DNA of 64,000 bases from Streptomyces sp. DG2A-72. Its GTDB lineage: Bacteria; Actinomycetota; Actinomycetes; Streptomycetales; Streptomycetaceae. Shown here piece after piece: positions 36,483 to 47,065 of this stretch. The stretch spans positions 8,828,001 through 8,892,000 of the forward strand of contig NZ_JASTLC010000001.1 in NCBI RefSeq assembly GCF_030499575.1, given 5' to 3'. Position numbers and translations under genes: made by a program. Positions within the stretch are counted from its first letter, which is position 1. Each line of letters begins with the position of its first letter. Under the pieces are notes generated by a model that saw only the letters and a list, made by a program, of their open reading frames with translations, made no database searches and was not told the origin of the DNA.

Positions 36483-37022
36483 GTGCAAGTGCGTGACTAC
36501 AGCATCAGGGCGGCAGGCCCGGACGACCTGGACGGTGCGCGAGCCGTGATGCTCGACACCGTGTACCGAGACTTCGGCAGCGGATACGTGCCCCGCTGGC
36601 ACGCCGACATCATCGACCCGGCCGGCGCCTATCTGGCCCCGGCCCGCCACACCCTGCTCGTGGCGGTCGACGACGAGGGCGAGGTCGTCGCCACGGCCGC
36701 GCTCGACTCACGGGGTCCGGCCCATCCGCCGAACCCGCGGCATGTCGCCGAGCGCTTTCCGTCCGGTGAGACGGCGCAGGTCCGTCGGGTGTACGTCCGC
36801 CCCGAGCACCGCAGGCGCGGGCTCGCCCGGCGACTCGTCGGGGAGCTGATGGCGTTCGCGGCGGCCGACGGCGGGTACCGGGCCGTCTATCTGCACACGG
36901 ATCCTGCGGTGCCGGGCGCGGAGGGCTTCTGGCGGTCGCTGGGGAAGGTCGTGCACGACGAGCGTGAGGACGCCGGCGGCGGTCAGGGCATCGTGCACTT
37001 CGAGATACCGATGGGGCGGTGA
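36483..37022 (+). CDS. GNAT-family N-acetyltransferase
   Basis: This 179-residue protein has the GNAT fold. The acetyl-CoA-binding motif is VRRVYVRPEHRRRGLARRLVGELM, followed by YLHTDPAVPGAEGFWRSLG. The start is GTG at 36483, with another GTG two codons on. It overlaps the next gene (substrate-binding lipoprotein) by four bases, so the two are co-translated, but a link in function is unclear. Substrate unknown. Confidence 0.82.
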   Translation: MQVRDYSIRAAGPDDLDGARAVMLDTVYRDFGSGYVPRWHADIIDPAGAYLAPARHTLLVAVDDEGEVVATAALDSRGPAHPPNPRHVAERFPSGETAQVRRVYVRPEHRRRGLARRLVGELMAFAAADGGYRAVYLHTDPAVPGAEGFWRSLGKVVHDEREDAGGGQGIVHFEIPMGR

Positions 37023-38506
37023 CCCGCGTGCGCCGTATCCTCGCCGCCCTGCTGCTCGTCCCGGTCCTCACCGGCTGCTTCGCCTCCAACGGCGACTCCA
37101 CCGACGACGCGGACGCCGGTTCCCGGCTGCGGGTCGCCCTCGCCTTCCCGCCCGCGGAGAACCTCTCCCCTTACGGCGCCGACGCCACGATCCTCAGCCG
37201 TCTCGGCGTCACCGAGAGCCTGACCGCCCTGGATGCCAACGGCTCCGCGGCCCCCGCGCTCGCCGCCTCCTGGAAGCGGGAGAACGACCGCACCTGGCTG
37301 TTCACCCTGCGCGAGGCCACCTTCCAGGACGGCACGGACGTATCCCCATCCGCCGTCGCCGAAGCCCTCACCCACGCCACCGAGGCCAAGCCCGAGCCCG
37401 CCGCACTCTCCGGCGTCACGCTCACCGCGAAGGCCGAGGGCAGCACCGGTGTCCGCATCACCACCGAAGTCGCCGACCCCGTACTGCCGCTGCGTCTGTC
37501 CAGCCCCAGCCTCGCTGTGCTCTCTCCGAAGGCGTACGACGGCAAGGACCGCGTCGACCCGGTGGGCACCGCCACCGGACCCTTCGCGCTCACCAAGGTG
37601 ACCGGCAGCACCGCCGCCACCCTCGACCGTTTCGACGACTACTGGGGCGGCCGAGCCCAGGCCTCCGGCGTCGACGTGAAGTTCATCGCCGACGGCACCG
37701 CCCGCACCAGCGCCCTGCGCACCGGCGAGGCCGACCTCGCCGAGGCGGTCCCGGTCGCCCAGGCGGCGACCCTCGACGAGGACACCCGCAAGGCCACGGC
37801 GACGACCCGCACCACCAGCCTGCAGCTCAACACCGGGTCCGGCCCCTTCAAGGATCCGAAGCTGCGCGCCGCCGCCCGCGCGGCCATCGACACCTCCGCG
37901 CTCGCCGACGGCGTCTACGAGGGATACGCCGACGCCGGCGCCGGCATCTACGGACCCGCCGTGACCTGGGCCGAGGGCAAGCGGACCCAGCCCACCGGGC
38001 GCGCGAAGGCCGCGGCACCGGGCGGAGCGACGGTCACCATCGCCACGTACGACAACCGGCCCGAACTCCCGGAAGTCGCCCAGGTGTTGAAACAGCAGCT
38101 GGAGAAGGCCGGGTTCAAGGCCGAGCTGGAGGTGCGCGAGTACTCGCGGCTGGAGAGCAACGCGCTGGACGGGAAGTTCGACGCCGTCGTGCTCGCCCGC
38201 AACACGCTCGTGGACACCGGCGACCCCGTGGCCGTACTCGCCAGCGACTACACCTGCGACGGCGGCTTCAACATCGCACAGCTCTGCGACAAGGGCGTCG
38301 ACGCGGTGGTCGCGAAGGCTGAGGGCACTGCCGACACCGACGAGCGGCAGGACGCGGCGATGGCGGCCGAGGCGGCGGCTCTCGGCACCGACGCCGTCGT
38401 TCCGCTGGTCCACCAGCAGATCATCACCGGCGTGGGCAGCTCGGTCAGCGGGGCGCTCCTCGACCCGTACGAGCGCACCCTCGTCGGCACCGGCACCCGG
38501 CGCTGA
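37019..38506 (+). CDS. ABC transporter substrate-binding lipoprotein (peptide/nickel family 5)
   Basis: This 495-residue protein has a lipobox (VLTGC, Cys20) for anchoring outside the membrane, and the SBP family-5 pattern (LRVALAFPPAENLSPYGADATILSRLGVTESLTALD and similar). It would deliver oligopeptides, nickel complexes or another ligand to the permease encoded three bases downstream. The GTG start overlaps the end of the GNAT gene. No ATPase is encoded nearby in the window, so a shared or remote ATPase is needed. Confidence 0.88.
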   Translation: MTRVRRILAALLLVPVLTGCFASNGDSTDDADAGSRLRVALAFPPAENLSPYGADATILSRLGVTESLTALDANGSAAPALAASWKRENDRTWLFTLREATFQDGTDVSPSAVAEALTHATEAKPEPAALSGVTLTAKAEGSTGVRITTEVADPVLPLRLSSPSLAVLSPKAYDGKDRVDPVGTATGPFALTKVTGSTAATLDRFDDYWGGRAQASGVDVKFIADGTARTSALRTGEADLAEAVPVAQAATLDEDTRKATATTRTTSLQLNTGSGPFKDPKLRAAARAAIDTSALADGVYEGYADAGAGIYGPAVTWAEGKRTQPTGRAKAAAPGGATVTIATYDNRPELPEVAQVLKQQLEKAGFKAELEVREYSRLESNALDGKFDAVVLARNTLVDTGDPVAVLASDYTCDGGFNIAQLCDKGVDAVVAKAEGTADTDERQDAAMAAEAAALGTDAVVPLVHQQIITGVGSSVSGALLDPYERTLVGTGTRR

Positions 38507-38509
38507 CGG

Positions 38510-40261
38510 ATGCGGCAGTACACGGCCACGCTCCTGTGGCGGGCCGGACTCGCCCTTGCCCTGGTGTGCGCGATCGGCCTGTTGCCGTGGCTGGCGCGGA
38601 CCGATCCGGCGCTCACCGTGCTCAAGGCCCGGTCGGCCGACCGTGACCCCACGCCCGAGGTGCTGGCGGACATCCGCGCCCAACTCGGCCTGGACGCCGG
38701 CCCGTTGCATCTGCTCGGCCAGTGGCTGGGCGGGCTCTGGCGCGGGGACGCGGGCCGGTCGTGGCTGTCGGGCAACGAGGTCATGCCCGATGTGCTCCAG
38801 GCGCTCGGTGTGTCCCTGCTGCTGATGGCGGTGTCGCTCGCGGTCGCCGTGGTCACGGCGGGGGTGATCTGCGCCCGCACCCTGTGGCGCGGTCGGCGAC
38901 GGCGGCGCACGGGTGGCAGCGGCTCCGCCGTCCTCGCCGCGCTGCCCGAGTTCCTCACCGCGTCCGTGCTCGCGACGGTCGTCGGAGTCCAGCTGGGCTG
39001 GCTGCCCGCGCTCGGCTGGTACGGCCCCCAGTACACGGTGCTGCCCGCGCTCGCCCTCGGTCTGCCCGCCGGGGCCGTGCTGGGGCGGCTCCTCGACGAC
39101 CTGCTGCCCGGCGCGTTCGCCGAGCCCTGGGCGCAGGCCGCCGACGCCCGCGGAATACCCCAGGGGAGGATCGCCCGGCACGCGCTGCGCCGCTGCCTGC
39201 CCGGACTGCTGCCGAACACCGGCCTGTTCGTCGTCGGCCTGACCGGCGGTTCCGTCGCCGTGGAGCAGATCTTCGACATCCCCGGCCTCGGCCGCACCAC
39301 CCTCCAGGCCGCCCTCGCCCAGGACCTTCCCGTCCTCCAGGCCGGCACGCTCGCCCTCGTCCTGCTCGCCGCCGTGGCCGCGGGCGCCGCGAGCCTCCTC
39401 ACCCGCCGGCTGATCGGCCCCGCCCTGCGCGACAGCGCCCTGACCTCCCCGCACCGGCCGGCCCCGCCCACCCGCGGCATCCTGCCCCTCGTCTACGGCG
39501 GCCTGCTCCTCGGCGTCGTGGCGCTCGGCCTGCCCCGCGACCCGCTCGCCCTCGACACCGGGCAACGCCTCCAAGCGCCCTCCCCGGCCCACCCGTTCGG
39601 CACCGACGCGCTCGGCCGGGACGTACTCGCCCGGGTCGGCCACGGCGCCCTCGACACCCTGCTGCTCGCCCTCGCGATCGGCACCGCCGCGCTGCTGACC
39701 GGCGTACTCCTCGGACTGGTGCCCCGGGTGTCCGGGCCGCTCGTCGACACCGTCAACGCCGTGCCGCCGGTCCTCCTCGCGCTCCTCGTCACCGCCGTCG
39801 CGGGCAGCGGCACGCTCACGCCCGCGCTCGCCGTGAGCGCCGTCGCATGGGCGCCGCTGGCCGCCCACACCTCCGCGCTGCTGCGGCAGGAACGCGCCGC
39901 CCTCCACATCACCGCCACCCGCGCCCTCGGCGCCGACCGCTGGTATGTGCTCCGCCGCGACCTGCTCCCCGCCGTCCTCCCACCCGTCACCCGCCACGCC
40001 CTGCTGCGCCTGCCCGGCACCGCCCTGGCCCTCGCCTCGCTCGCCTTCCTCGGCCTCGGTGCCCAGCCGCCGTCCCCGGAGTGGGGCCTGCTGCTCGCCG
40101 AGAACCAGCCCTACGCCGAACGCGCCCCCTGGGCGGTCCTCGCCCCCGCCGCCGTACTCGCCCTGCTCGGGGCACTCGCGGTGACCGCGGCCCGTACCAA
40201 AGTGGTCCAACAGCCTTTGAAGCAGAGGGAGTTGGCTGCTTCCGGAACGGAAACCCGATGA
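38510..40261 (+). CDS. Fused two-domain ABC permease (DppB-DppC type)
   Basis: This 583-residue membrane protein unites two permease halves usually made as separate proteins. Each half has its own EAA loop for the ATPase: AQAADARGIPQGRIARHALR near residue 210, and HITATRALGADRWYVLRRDLLPA near 465. The first half resembles DppB, the second DppC (HPFGTDALGRDVLARV). It has about 12 hydrophobic segments. It follows the binding protein with two bases between and overlaps the MFS gene by four bases, so the three form an operon. The fused form without a linked ATPase is unusual. Confidence 0.85.
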   Translation: MRQYTATLLWRAGLALALVCAIGLLPWLARTDPALTVLKARSADRDPTPEVLADIRAQLGLDAGPLHLLGQWLGGLWRGDAGRSWLSGNEVMPDVLQALGVSLLLMAVSLAVAVVTAGVICARTLWRGRRRRRTGGSGSAVLAALPEFLTASVLATVVGVQLGWLPALGWYGPQYTVLPALALGLPAGAVLGRLLDDLLPGAFAEPWAQAADARGIPQGRIARHALRRCLPGLLPNTGLFVVGLTGGSVAVEQIFDIPGLGRTTLQAALAQDLPVLQAGTLALVLLAAVAAGAASLLTRRLIGPALRDSALTSPHRPAPPTRGILPLVYGGLLLGVVALGLPRDPLALDTGQRLQAPSPAHPFGTDALGRDVLARVGHGALDTLLLALAIGTAALLTGVLLGLVPRVSGPLVDTVNAVPPVLLALLVTAVAGSGTLTPALAVSAVAWAPLAAHTSALLRQERAALHITATRALGADRWYVLRRDLLPAVLPPVTRHALLRLPGTALALASLAFLGLGAQPPSPEWGLLLAENQPYAERAPWAVLAPAAVLALLGALAVTAARTKVVQQPLKQRELAASGTETR

Positions 40262-41469
40262 CCACCCTGACGCTCGGCCCTCGCGCCCGCCTGTCGCCAC
40301 TGCTGCACCTGCTGATCCTCACCCAACTCGCCTTCAACATCGGCTTCTACGCCGTCCTGCCCTTCCTCGCCGAGCACCTGGGGCAGGGGATCGGCCTGGC
40401 GGGCTGGCTGGTCGGGTTCGTACTGGGCCTGAGGACCTTCAGCCAGCAGGGGCTGTTCGTGGTGGGCGGGGCGCTGGCCGACCGGTACGGCATCCGGCCC
40501 GTGGTGCTCGCGGGCTGTGCGCTGCGGATCGCCGGGTTCGCCTGGCTGGGGTACGCGCACGAGACCTGGTCCGTCATCGGCGCCGTGCTGCTCATCGGGT
40601 TCGCCGCCGCGCTGTTCTCGCCGGCCGTGGAGTCCGAGGTCGCCCGGCAGGCGGTGGTGTGGGAGGAGTCGGGCGGCGGCTCGCGCACGCGCGTGCTGGC
40701 GCTGTTCACCGTGGCCGGGCAGGCGGGGGCGTTCGTCGGGCCGCTGCTGGGCGGGCTGCTGCTGTCGGTGGACTTCCGGACGGTCTGTCTGGCCGGAGCG
40801 GGAATCTTCGTCCTCGTCCTCGCCGGGCACGCGTGGCTGCTGCCGCAGCACATCCCGGGGCGAACCCGCGTCGAAGTCCGGGGCGGTATGAAGCTGCTGG
40901 TCCGCAACCGCCGCTTCCTCGCGCTGTGCTGCGGATACGGCGCCTATCTGCTCGCCTACAACCAGCTCTATCTGGCCCTGCCCGCGGAGGTGGAGCGCGC
41001 GGCCGGTTCGCAGGCGCCGCTGGCCTGGCTGTTCGCGCTGTCGTCGCTGCTGGTGGTGACGGCCCAGCTGCCGGTCACCCGGTGGGTGGGGGAGCGGCTG
41101 GAGATGCGCCGGTCGATGGTGGCCGGACTGCTGCTGATCGCCGCCGGGTTCGCGGTCGTGGCCGCCGCCCGGCCCGCCGGCTGGACCGGCATCGCGGGAC
41201 TGCTGCCCGCGGCGGGCTTCGTGGTGCTGCTCACCCTCGGCCAGATGCTCGTCGCGCCCGTCGCCCGGGCCTGGGTGCCCGACCTCGCGGAGGAGGGGCG
41301 GCTCGGCCTCTACACCGGGGCGTTGTCTTCGGTGTCTGGTCTGATCGTGCTGGTCGGCAGCTCGGCCACCGGGTCGCTGCTGGACAGCGGGCTGCATCCG
41401 GCCGTGCCCTGGTTGGTGCTGGCCGCTGTGCCGGTCGCGGCGATCGGACTGCTGCCGCGCCGCGGCTGA
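40258..41469 (+). CDS. MFS transporter whose 3' end is tandemly repeated
   Basis: This 403-residue 12-helix MFS exporter starts MTTLTLGPRARLSPLLHLL and has the loop ADRYGIRPVVLAG. It resembles drug- or siderophore-exporter families. The ATG overlaps the permease stop by four bases. The last 53 residues (LYTGALSSVSGLIVLVGSSA onwards) are encoded in the first unit of a 182-bp tandem array; three further copies follow downstream of the stop. A link with the peptide-type ABC genes suggests export of a related small molecule. Substrate not known. Confidence 0.85.
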   Translation: MTTLTLGPRARLSPLLHLLILTQLAFNIGFYAVLPFLAEHLGQGIGLAGWLVGFVLGLRTFSQQGLFVVGGALADRYGIRPVVLAGCALRIAGFAWLGYAHETWSVIGAVLLIGFAAALFSPAVESEVARQAVVWEESGGGSRTRVLALFTVAGQAGAFVGPLLGGLLLSVDFRTVCLAGAGIFVLVLAGHAWLLPQHIPGRTRVEVRGGMKLLVRNRRFLALCCGYGAYLLAYNQLYLALPAEVERAAGSQAPLAWLFALSSLLVVTAQLPVTRWVGERLEMRRSMVAGLLLIAAGFAVVAAARPAGWTGIAGLLPAAGFVVLLTLGQMLVAPVARAWVPDLAEEGRLGLYTGALSSVSGLIVLVGSSATGSLLDSGLHPAVPWLVLAAVPVAAIGLLPRRG

Positions 41470-42030
41470 GCGCTCCGCTGGAAGTTCGGCTCTACACCGG
41501 GGCGTTGTCTTCGGTGTCTGGTCTGATCGTGCTGGTCGGCAGCTCGGCCACCGGGTCGCTGCTGGACAGCGGGCTGCATCCGGCCGTGCCCTGGTTGGTG
41601 CTGGCCGCTGTGCCGGTCGCGGCGATCGGACTGCTGCCGCGCCGCGGCTGAGCGCTCCGCTGGAAGTCCGGCTCTACACCGGGGCGTTGTCTTCGGTGTC
41701 TGGTCTGATCGTGCTGGTCGGCAGCTCGGCCACCGGGTCGCTGCTGGACAGCGGGCTGCATCCGGCCGTGCCCTGGTTGGTGCTGGCCGCTGTGTCGGTC
41801 GCGGCGATCGGACTGCTGCCGCGCCGCGGCTGAGCGCTCCGCTGGAAGTTCGGCTCTACACGGGGCGTTGTCTTCGGTGTCTGGTCTGATCGTGCTGGTC
41901 GGCAGCTCGGCCACCGGGTCGCTGCTGGACAGCGGGCTGCATCCGGCCGTGCCCTGGTTGGTGCTGGCCGCTGTGCCGGTCGCGGCGATCGGACTGCTGC
42001 CGCGCCGCGGCTGAGCGCTCCGCTGGAAGT
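41309..42030 (+). repeat. Four-copy 182-bp tandem repeat made from the end of the MFS gene
   Basis: Units begin at about 41309, 41491, 41673 and 41855. Each holds the last codons of the MFS gene, the TGA and a 22-base spacer. They differ by very few bases (one unit has TGT for TGC near 41793; the last lacks one C near 41860). Since only the first is read as protein, the others are untranslated. 182 is not a multiple of three. The array fills the gap to the convergent gene at 42185. Confidence 0.93.
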
Positions 42031-42184
42031 CCGGGCGTCGGCCGCAGGTCCGTCGTGGCTGGTCGCGCCCACGCGGCAGAGCTGCATATCGATACAGCCC
42101 CGCGCCTCTTTGGGGCGCTGCCGAACGCAGCGGACTGCGTCGGACCCGTTCAGCCGCGCGCTGCGGCACTCGACGCCGCCACGC

Positions 42185-42958
42185 TCAGCTCGCGACGAGT
42201 TCGGGCTCGCGCACCTCGCGCTCCTCCGGTGCGTTCTCGACCCGCGACGTCCGCCACAGCCACAGCCACAGCACATCCCGCCCGAACGACCACACCAGCA
42301 GCCCCAGCGCCAGCGCGACGATGCCGAACGTCGCCGGGTACGGCAGCAGCTTCGAGGCGCCCGCCAGCAGGAACACGCCCTGGAGCGCGGCCACCGTCTT
42401 GCGGGCCGTGCTCGGCGGCAGCGGGGCGTTGAGCCACGGCCAGACGCGGGCCGCGGCGACGAAGGCGTAGCGCATGGCGCCGATCAGCAGCACCCACGGG
42501 CCCAGGAACATCGAGACGTACACGCTGAGCACCAGGATCAGAAACGCGTCGACCTCCATGTCGAAGCGTGCGCCGAGCGCTGTCGAGGTGCCGGTGCGGC
42601 GGGCGACCTTGCCGTCGACTCCGTCGAGGATCAGGGCCACCGCGGTCAGACCGACGAGGAGCGTGATGGGCGGCGGGCTCTGGAAGGAGTCCGCGACCAG
42701 GGCCGTGACACCGCCGACGAGGATGGAGCGGCCGAGGGTGACCCGGTTGGCGGGGCCGAACGACCGCAACCGGGACCGGTGCAGGGCCCGGGAGAGCACG
42801 GCCCAGGTGGCGATGGCGAAGGCGAGTCCGGTCAGCCAGCCCGCGGGCCCCATCCCGATCGCCGTGCCGAGCAGGGTCAGCACAAGGATCTGCACACCCG
42901 CTCCCACAGCGGTCTCCTGTTGGACGAGCCTCGCGTCGTAAGTGTGGTTCAGGGCCAC
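42185..42958 (-). CDS. CDP-alcohol phosphatidyltransferase
   Basis: This 257-residue integral membrane enzyme has the family motif DGx2ARx8Gx3D-like as DGVDGKVARRTGTSTALGARFDMEVD, with Asp112, Asp115, Asp133 and Asp137 as metal ligands and base. It couples a CDP-linked head or lipid with an alcohol to form a phospholipid or phosphosugar. The GTG at 42958 has GGAGGA upstream. It is divergent from the MDR dehydrogenase gene at 43067 and belongs to the pathway cluster that follows. The substrate is unknown; the pterin-derived or sugar product of the neighbours is a possibility. Confidence 0.85.
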   Translation of the reverse strand: MALNHTYDARLVQQETAVGAGVQILVLTLLGTAIGMGPAGWLTGLAFAIATWAVLSRALHRSRLRSFGPANRVTLGRSILVGGVTALVADSFQSPPPITLLVGLTAVALILDGVDGKVARRTGTSTALGARFDMEVDAFLILVLSVYVSMFLGPWVLLIGAMRYAFVAAARVWPWLNAPLPPSTARKTVAALQGVFLLAGASKLLPYPATFGIVALALGLLVWSFGRDVLWLWLWRTSRVENAPEEREVREPELVAS

Positions 42959-43066
42959 CGAACATCCTCCGGCCGTGTGACAGAGTCGATCATCGCCGCT
43001 ACGTTGTGCGCGGCCTGTGCACCTCTCCGTACGTGAGCAGCTTCCCGATCGTTCAGGAGGATTCCG

Positions 43067-44050
43067 ATGAACCGCACCGCACGCGCGTTCTGGCTCAACT
43101 CGCCTGGGCTCGGTGAGATACGCGAGGTGGACCTGCCGGGATGCGGCACGGACGACGTACTGGTACGCACGCTCTTCTCCGGGGTGAGCCGTGGCACGGA
43201 GACGCTCGTCTTCCGCGGCGGTGTGCCCGAGAGCCAGTACGCGGCGATGCGGGCGCCGTTCCAGGAGGGCGAGTTTCCCGGGCCGGTGAAGTACGGCTAC
43301 CTCAACGTCGGCGTCGTGGAGGAGGGACCGGCGGCACTGGTCGGCCGTACGGTCTTCTGCCTCTACCCGCATCAGACGCGGTACGTCGTCCCGGCCGCCG
43401 CCGTCACCGTGGTGCCGGAGTCGGTGCCCGCCTCGCGCGCGGTGCTCGCCGGCACGGTGGAGACCGCCGTCAACGCGCTGTGGGACGCGGCGCCCCTGGT
43501 CGGTGACCGGATCGCCGTGGTCGGTGGCGGCATGGTCGGCTGCTCGGTGGCCGCGCTGCTGGCGCGCTTCCCCAGCGTACGCGTCCAACTGGTCGACGCC
43601 GACCCGGCGCGGGCCAAGGTGGCTGAAGCACTCGGCGTCGGCTTCGCCGCTCCCGCGGACGCCCTCGGCGACTGCGACCTTGTCGTCCACGCCAGCGCCA
43701 CCGAACAGGGCCTCGCCCGCTCCCTGGAACTCCTCACCGACGAGGGCACGGTCCTCGAACTGAGCTGGTACGGCGACCGGCAGGTCAGCCTCCCGCTCGG
43801 CGAGGCCTTCCACTCCCGGCGCCTGGTCATCCGCAGCAGCCAGGTCGGCACCGTCTCCCCGGCCCGCCGCTCCAGCCGCACATACGCCGACCGGCTCGCC
43901 CTCGCCCTGGACCTGCTCACCGACCCCGCGCTCGACGCCCTCGTCACCGGGGAGAGCGATTTCGAGGATCTTCCCGAGGTGATGCCGAAGCTCGCCTCCG
44001 GGCGGATCCCGGCCCTCTGTCACCGCGTCAGCTACGCGGACGCGCCCTGA
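43067..44050 (+). CDS. Medium-chain dehydrogenase/reductase (alcohol dehydrogenase-like)
   Basis: This 327-residue MDR protein has an N-terminal GroES-like part ([17 protein letters not shown]) and a Rossmann motif ([18 protein letters not shown]). The usual zinc-binding Cys/His residues of alcohol dehydrogenases are mostly replaced (GVSRGTE in the catalytic Zn position), so it is probably a zinc-independent member like those in sugar or bacteriochlorophyll-type pathways. AGGAGGAT precedes the ATG. It stands 242 bases before the PTPS gene, with a hairpin in between. Confidence 0.82.
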   Translation: MNRTARAFWLNSPGLGEIREVDLPGCGTDDVLVRTLFSGVSRGTETLVFRGGVPESQYAAMRAPFQEGEFPGPVKYGYLNVGVVEEGPAALVGRTVFCLYPHQTRYVVPAAAVTVVPESVPASRAVLAGTVETAVNALWDAAPLVGDRIAVVGGGMVGCSVAALLARFPSVRVQLVDADPARAKVAEALGVGFAAPADALGDCDLVVHASATEQGLARSLELLTDEGTVLELSWYGDRQVSLPLGEAFHSRRLVIRSSQVGTVSPARRSSRTYADRLALALDLLTDPALDALVTGESDFEDLPEVMPKLASGRIPALCHRVSYADAP

Positions 44051-44126
44051 CGGACATGTTCACCTGGGCCGACCTCGCGATGTTCGCGCCGGTCATTCCG
44101 GCCGACCCGCATTTCTGCTGGGGGTC

Positions 44127-44142
44127 CGGGGGTCATCCCCCG
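44127..44142. terminator. Hairpin between MDR and PTPS genes
   Basis: CGGGGG and CCCCCG with a TCAT loop form a perfect six-pair stem inside a larger imperfect one (44109 to about 44150). It may end the MDR transcript. The remainder of the 44051-44292 gap is otherwise without a recognised feature. Confidence 0.5.
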
Positions 44143-44205
44143 AGAGATGCGGCATCCGGGACGGCCAGCGCGCCTGACCTCCCAAAAAGGGGAACAGGTC
44201 GCTGA

Positions 44206-45889
<1,684 letters not shown>

Positions 45890-45893
<4 letters not shown>

Positions 45894-47065
45894 GGAAGAC
45901 AGCGACGACCCAGCGCGGCGGGGGGATTCCGGCCCAGCCGGGTCCGCGGGATGTCTCGGCCGCGGCGGAACCCGGGGTGAGGCACATGGCACGATCGACT
46001 GAGGCCGGGGCGAGGCAGGGCGCCCCCTCGATGGAGCCCGGGGCGAGCAGTGCCGCCCGGTCCGCGGAACCGGCGTCGGCGGCTGCCGTCGTCCAGGCGC
46101 CGGACCAGGTGATCCCCGGCGCCGGTCCCGCGCCCAACGACCGGGTGATCCCCGGTGCCGGTCCCGCCGCCGGTACGGCCTCCCGCCCCGGCGAGCGGCC
46201 CACCGTGCGGTTGCGGGAGGACGGGCCTGACGAGCCGCCGCGGTATGCGCCCGAGTGGCTTCAGCTGCGGGAAGGGGCGGACGCGCTGGCGCGGGCGGGG
46301 GAGTTGCTCGATCCGCTGCGGATCCGGCTGGCGAATCTGCCGGGGCGGGCCGGTGGACTGGTCGTGCACGACCTGGGCTGCGGCACCGGTTCGATGGGTC
46401 GCTGGCTGGCCCCCCGGCTGGACGGCGCCCAGCACTGGATCCTGCACGACCGCGACCCCTACCTCCTGCACTTCGCCGCCGTGGCCTCCCCGCGCTCCGC
46501 CGCCGACGGCAGCCGCGTCACCGTGGAGTCGCGCCGCGGCGACGTCGCCCGGCTCACCCCGGACGCCCTGGCCGGCGCCTCACTGGTCACCGCGTCCGCA
46601 CTTCTCGACGTCCTCACCCGCGAGGAGATCGACACCCTCGCCGCCGCGTGCACCGGCGTGGGCTGCCCGGCCCTGCTCACGCTTTCCGTCGCCGGACGCG
46701 TCGAACTGACCCCGTCCCATCCGCTGGACACGGAGATCGCCGAGGCGTTCAACGCCCACCAGCGACGCTCCGGCCTGCTCGGACCGGACGCGGTCACCGC
46801 CGCCTGCGAGGCGTTCTCCGAGCGCGGCGCGACGGTCCATCTGCACCCCAGCCCCTGGCGCCTCGGCCCCGACGAAGCCGACCTCACCGCCCAGTGGCTG
46901 CGCGGCTGGGTCGGCGCGGCGGTCGAGGAACGCCCCGAACTGCGTGAACGCGCCGACGACTACCTGCGCGACCGCCTGGAGGCCTGCGCCGCGGGCGAGT
47001 TGAGCGTGATCGTCCACCACACCGACCTGCTGGCACTGTCGCGGCCGACGGGCGGGACGGCATGA
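45890..47065 (+). CDS. Class I SAM-dependent methyltransferase with disordered N-terminus
   Basis: Residues 1-115 are Ala/Gly/Pro-rich with two VIPGAGPA repeats, then a class I methyltransferase domain follows: the SAM loop HDLGCGTGSMGRWLAPRLDG (near residue 160), the acidic end of strand two (LHDRDPYL) and LVTASALLDVLT. The length (391) is due to the low-complexity start; a downstream start is possible. The ATG overlaps the GT4 stop by four bases. It would methylate the product of the cluster or its sugar. Confidence 0.8.
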
